This document shows positions 19,878-20,021 of a stretch of DNA of 20,021 nt, piece after piece (the first letter of the stretch is position 1; the number at the start of each line of letters is the position of its first letter). The notes below the pieces were generated by a model, which saw only the letters and a program-made list of their open reading frames with translations, ran no database searches and had not been told where the DNA came from. The translations under genes were made by a program, and so were the position numbers. Origin of the DNA: Candidatus Anaerobutyricum stercoripullorum (GTDB taxonomy: Bacteria > Bacillota > Clostridia > Lachnospirales > Lachnospiraceae); assembly GCA_019114885.1 (NCBI GenBank), contig DXEQ01000107.1, forward strand, positions 1 through 20,021. The letters run 5' to 3'.

Positions 19878-20021
19878 TTCCAAACACATATAGTTGCTAT
19901 AAACATGGCAATGACAAAAGAAAGACTGATAAACAGTGGCTTTTATGATTTAGCCATCGCCTATCAGTCAGTGCACGTCAATTACTGAAAGCGCCGTGTA
20001 CGGAATCGTACGTACGGTGCT
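19878..20021 (+). mobile_element. 3' remnant of a group II intron (maturase C-terminus and domain V), cut by window edge
   Basis: A frame open from the TGA at 19875-19877 to TGA 19986-19988 encodes 36 residues ending ERLINSGFYDLAIAYQSVHVNY. This resembles the C-terminal end of group II intron reverse transcriptase/maturases. A 34-nt domain V follows immediately. The rest of the reverse transcriptase and the 5' domains are absent between the ATPase stop (19791) and here, so the element is truncated on its left. The right end lies outside the window. The in-frame TGA directly upstream fits decay. Confidence 0.6.
19988..20021 (+). ncRNA. group II intron domain V
   Basis: The 34-nt hairpin has an outer stem AGCGCCGT / ACGGTGCT with the catalytic AGC triad in place. 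The upper stem is GTACG / CGTAC with a GAAT tetraloop, and a short asymmetric bulge lies between the stems. Length, the CGTACGTACGGT segment and position just after a maturase-like stop agree with domain V. The conserved GTGAGAGG-type follow-on would lie beyond the window. Confidence 0.7.

Overview
The window looks like chromosome of a low-to-mid GC Firmicute in class Clostridia, most likely a Lachnospiraceae-type gut anaerobe. This is inferred from the rpmE–DUF1385–prmC–prfA gene order, an oxygen-sensitive [FeFe] hydrogenase paired with a GltD-like subunit, a zinc-ribbon L31, and strong AGGAGG-type ribosome binding sites. No species call is possible from sequence reading alone.

Layout. (1) 1-3650, mostly + strand: a small unknown ORF, a PadR regulator, prfC (release factor 3) behind a possible attenuator, and a nucleoside hydrolase ending in a strong hairpin terminator. 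(2) 3840-8500, - strand: an HD-domain nucleotidase-like gene, then a two-gene hydrogenase operon. The operon is read from a promoter near 8476 that carries a Rex-like operator and a long structured leader. (3) 8580-10460: a CpXC zinc-ribbon protein and a hypothetical protein, convergent on a shared inverted repeat, then an XRE regulator. (4) 10480-15354: rpmE, a DUF1385 membrane protein, prmC, prfA and hisC. PrmC methylates the GGQ motif of the release factor encoded next to it. (5) 15355-16449: 1.1 kb without an intact conventional gene. It holds a locus organised like a par/Fst-type type I toxin-antitoxin (convergent RNAs, shared terminator, direct repeats) with an apparently broken toxin frame, followed by a degenerate 52-bp tandem array. 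(6) 16360-19791: an ArsR/SmtB repressor with three operator-like palindromes and a P1B-2 zinc/cadmium ATPase with a repeated His-rich N-terminus. (7) The right edge holds the end of a group II intron: a maturase C-terminal remnant and domain V.

The most striking global pattern is short tandem repeat arrays at gene 3' ends. Seven arrays with unrelated unit sequences (about 20-62 bp) begin at, or within about 25 bp of, a stop codon. In several the stop codon is part of the repeated unit, and in one the repeats lie inside the reading frame and extend the protein. The window also encodes RF1, RF3 and PrmC, but nothing shows that these are linked to the arrays.
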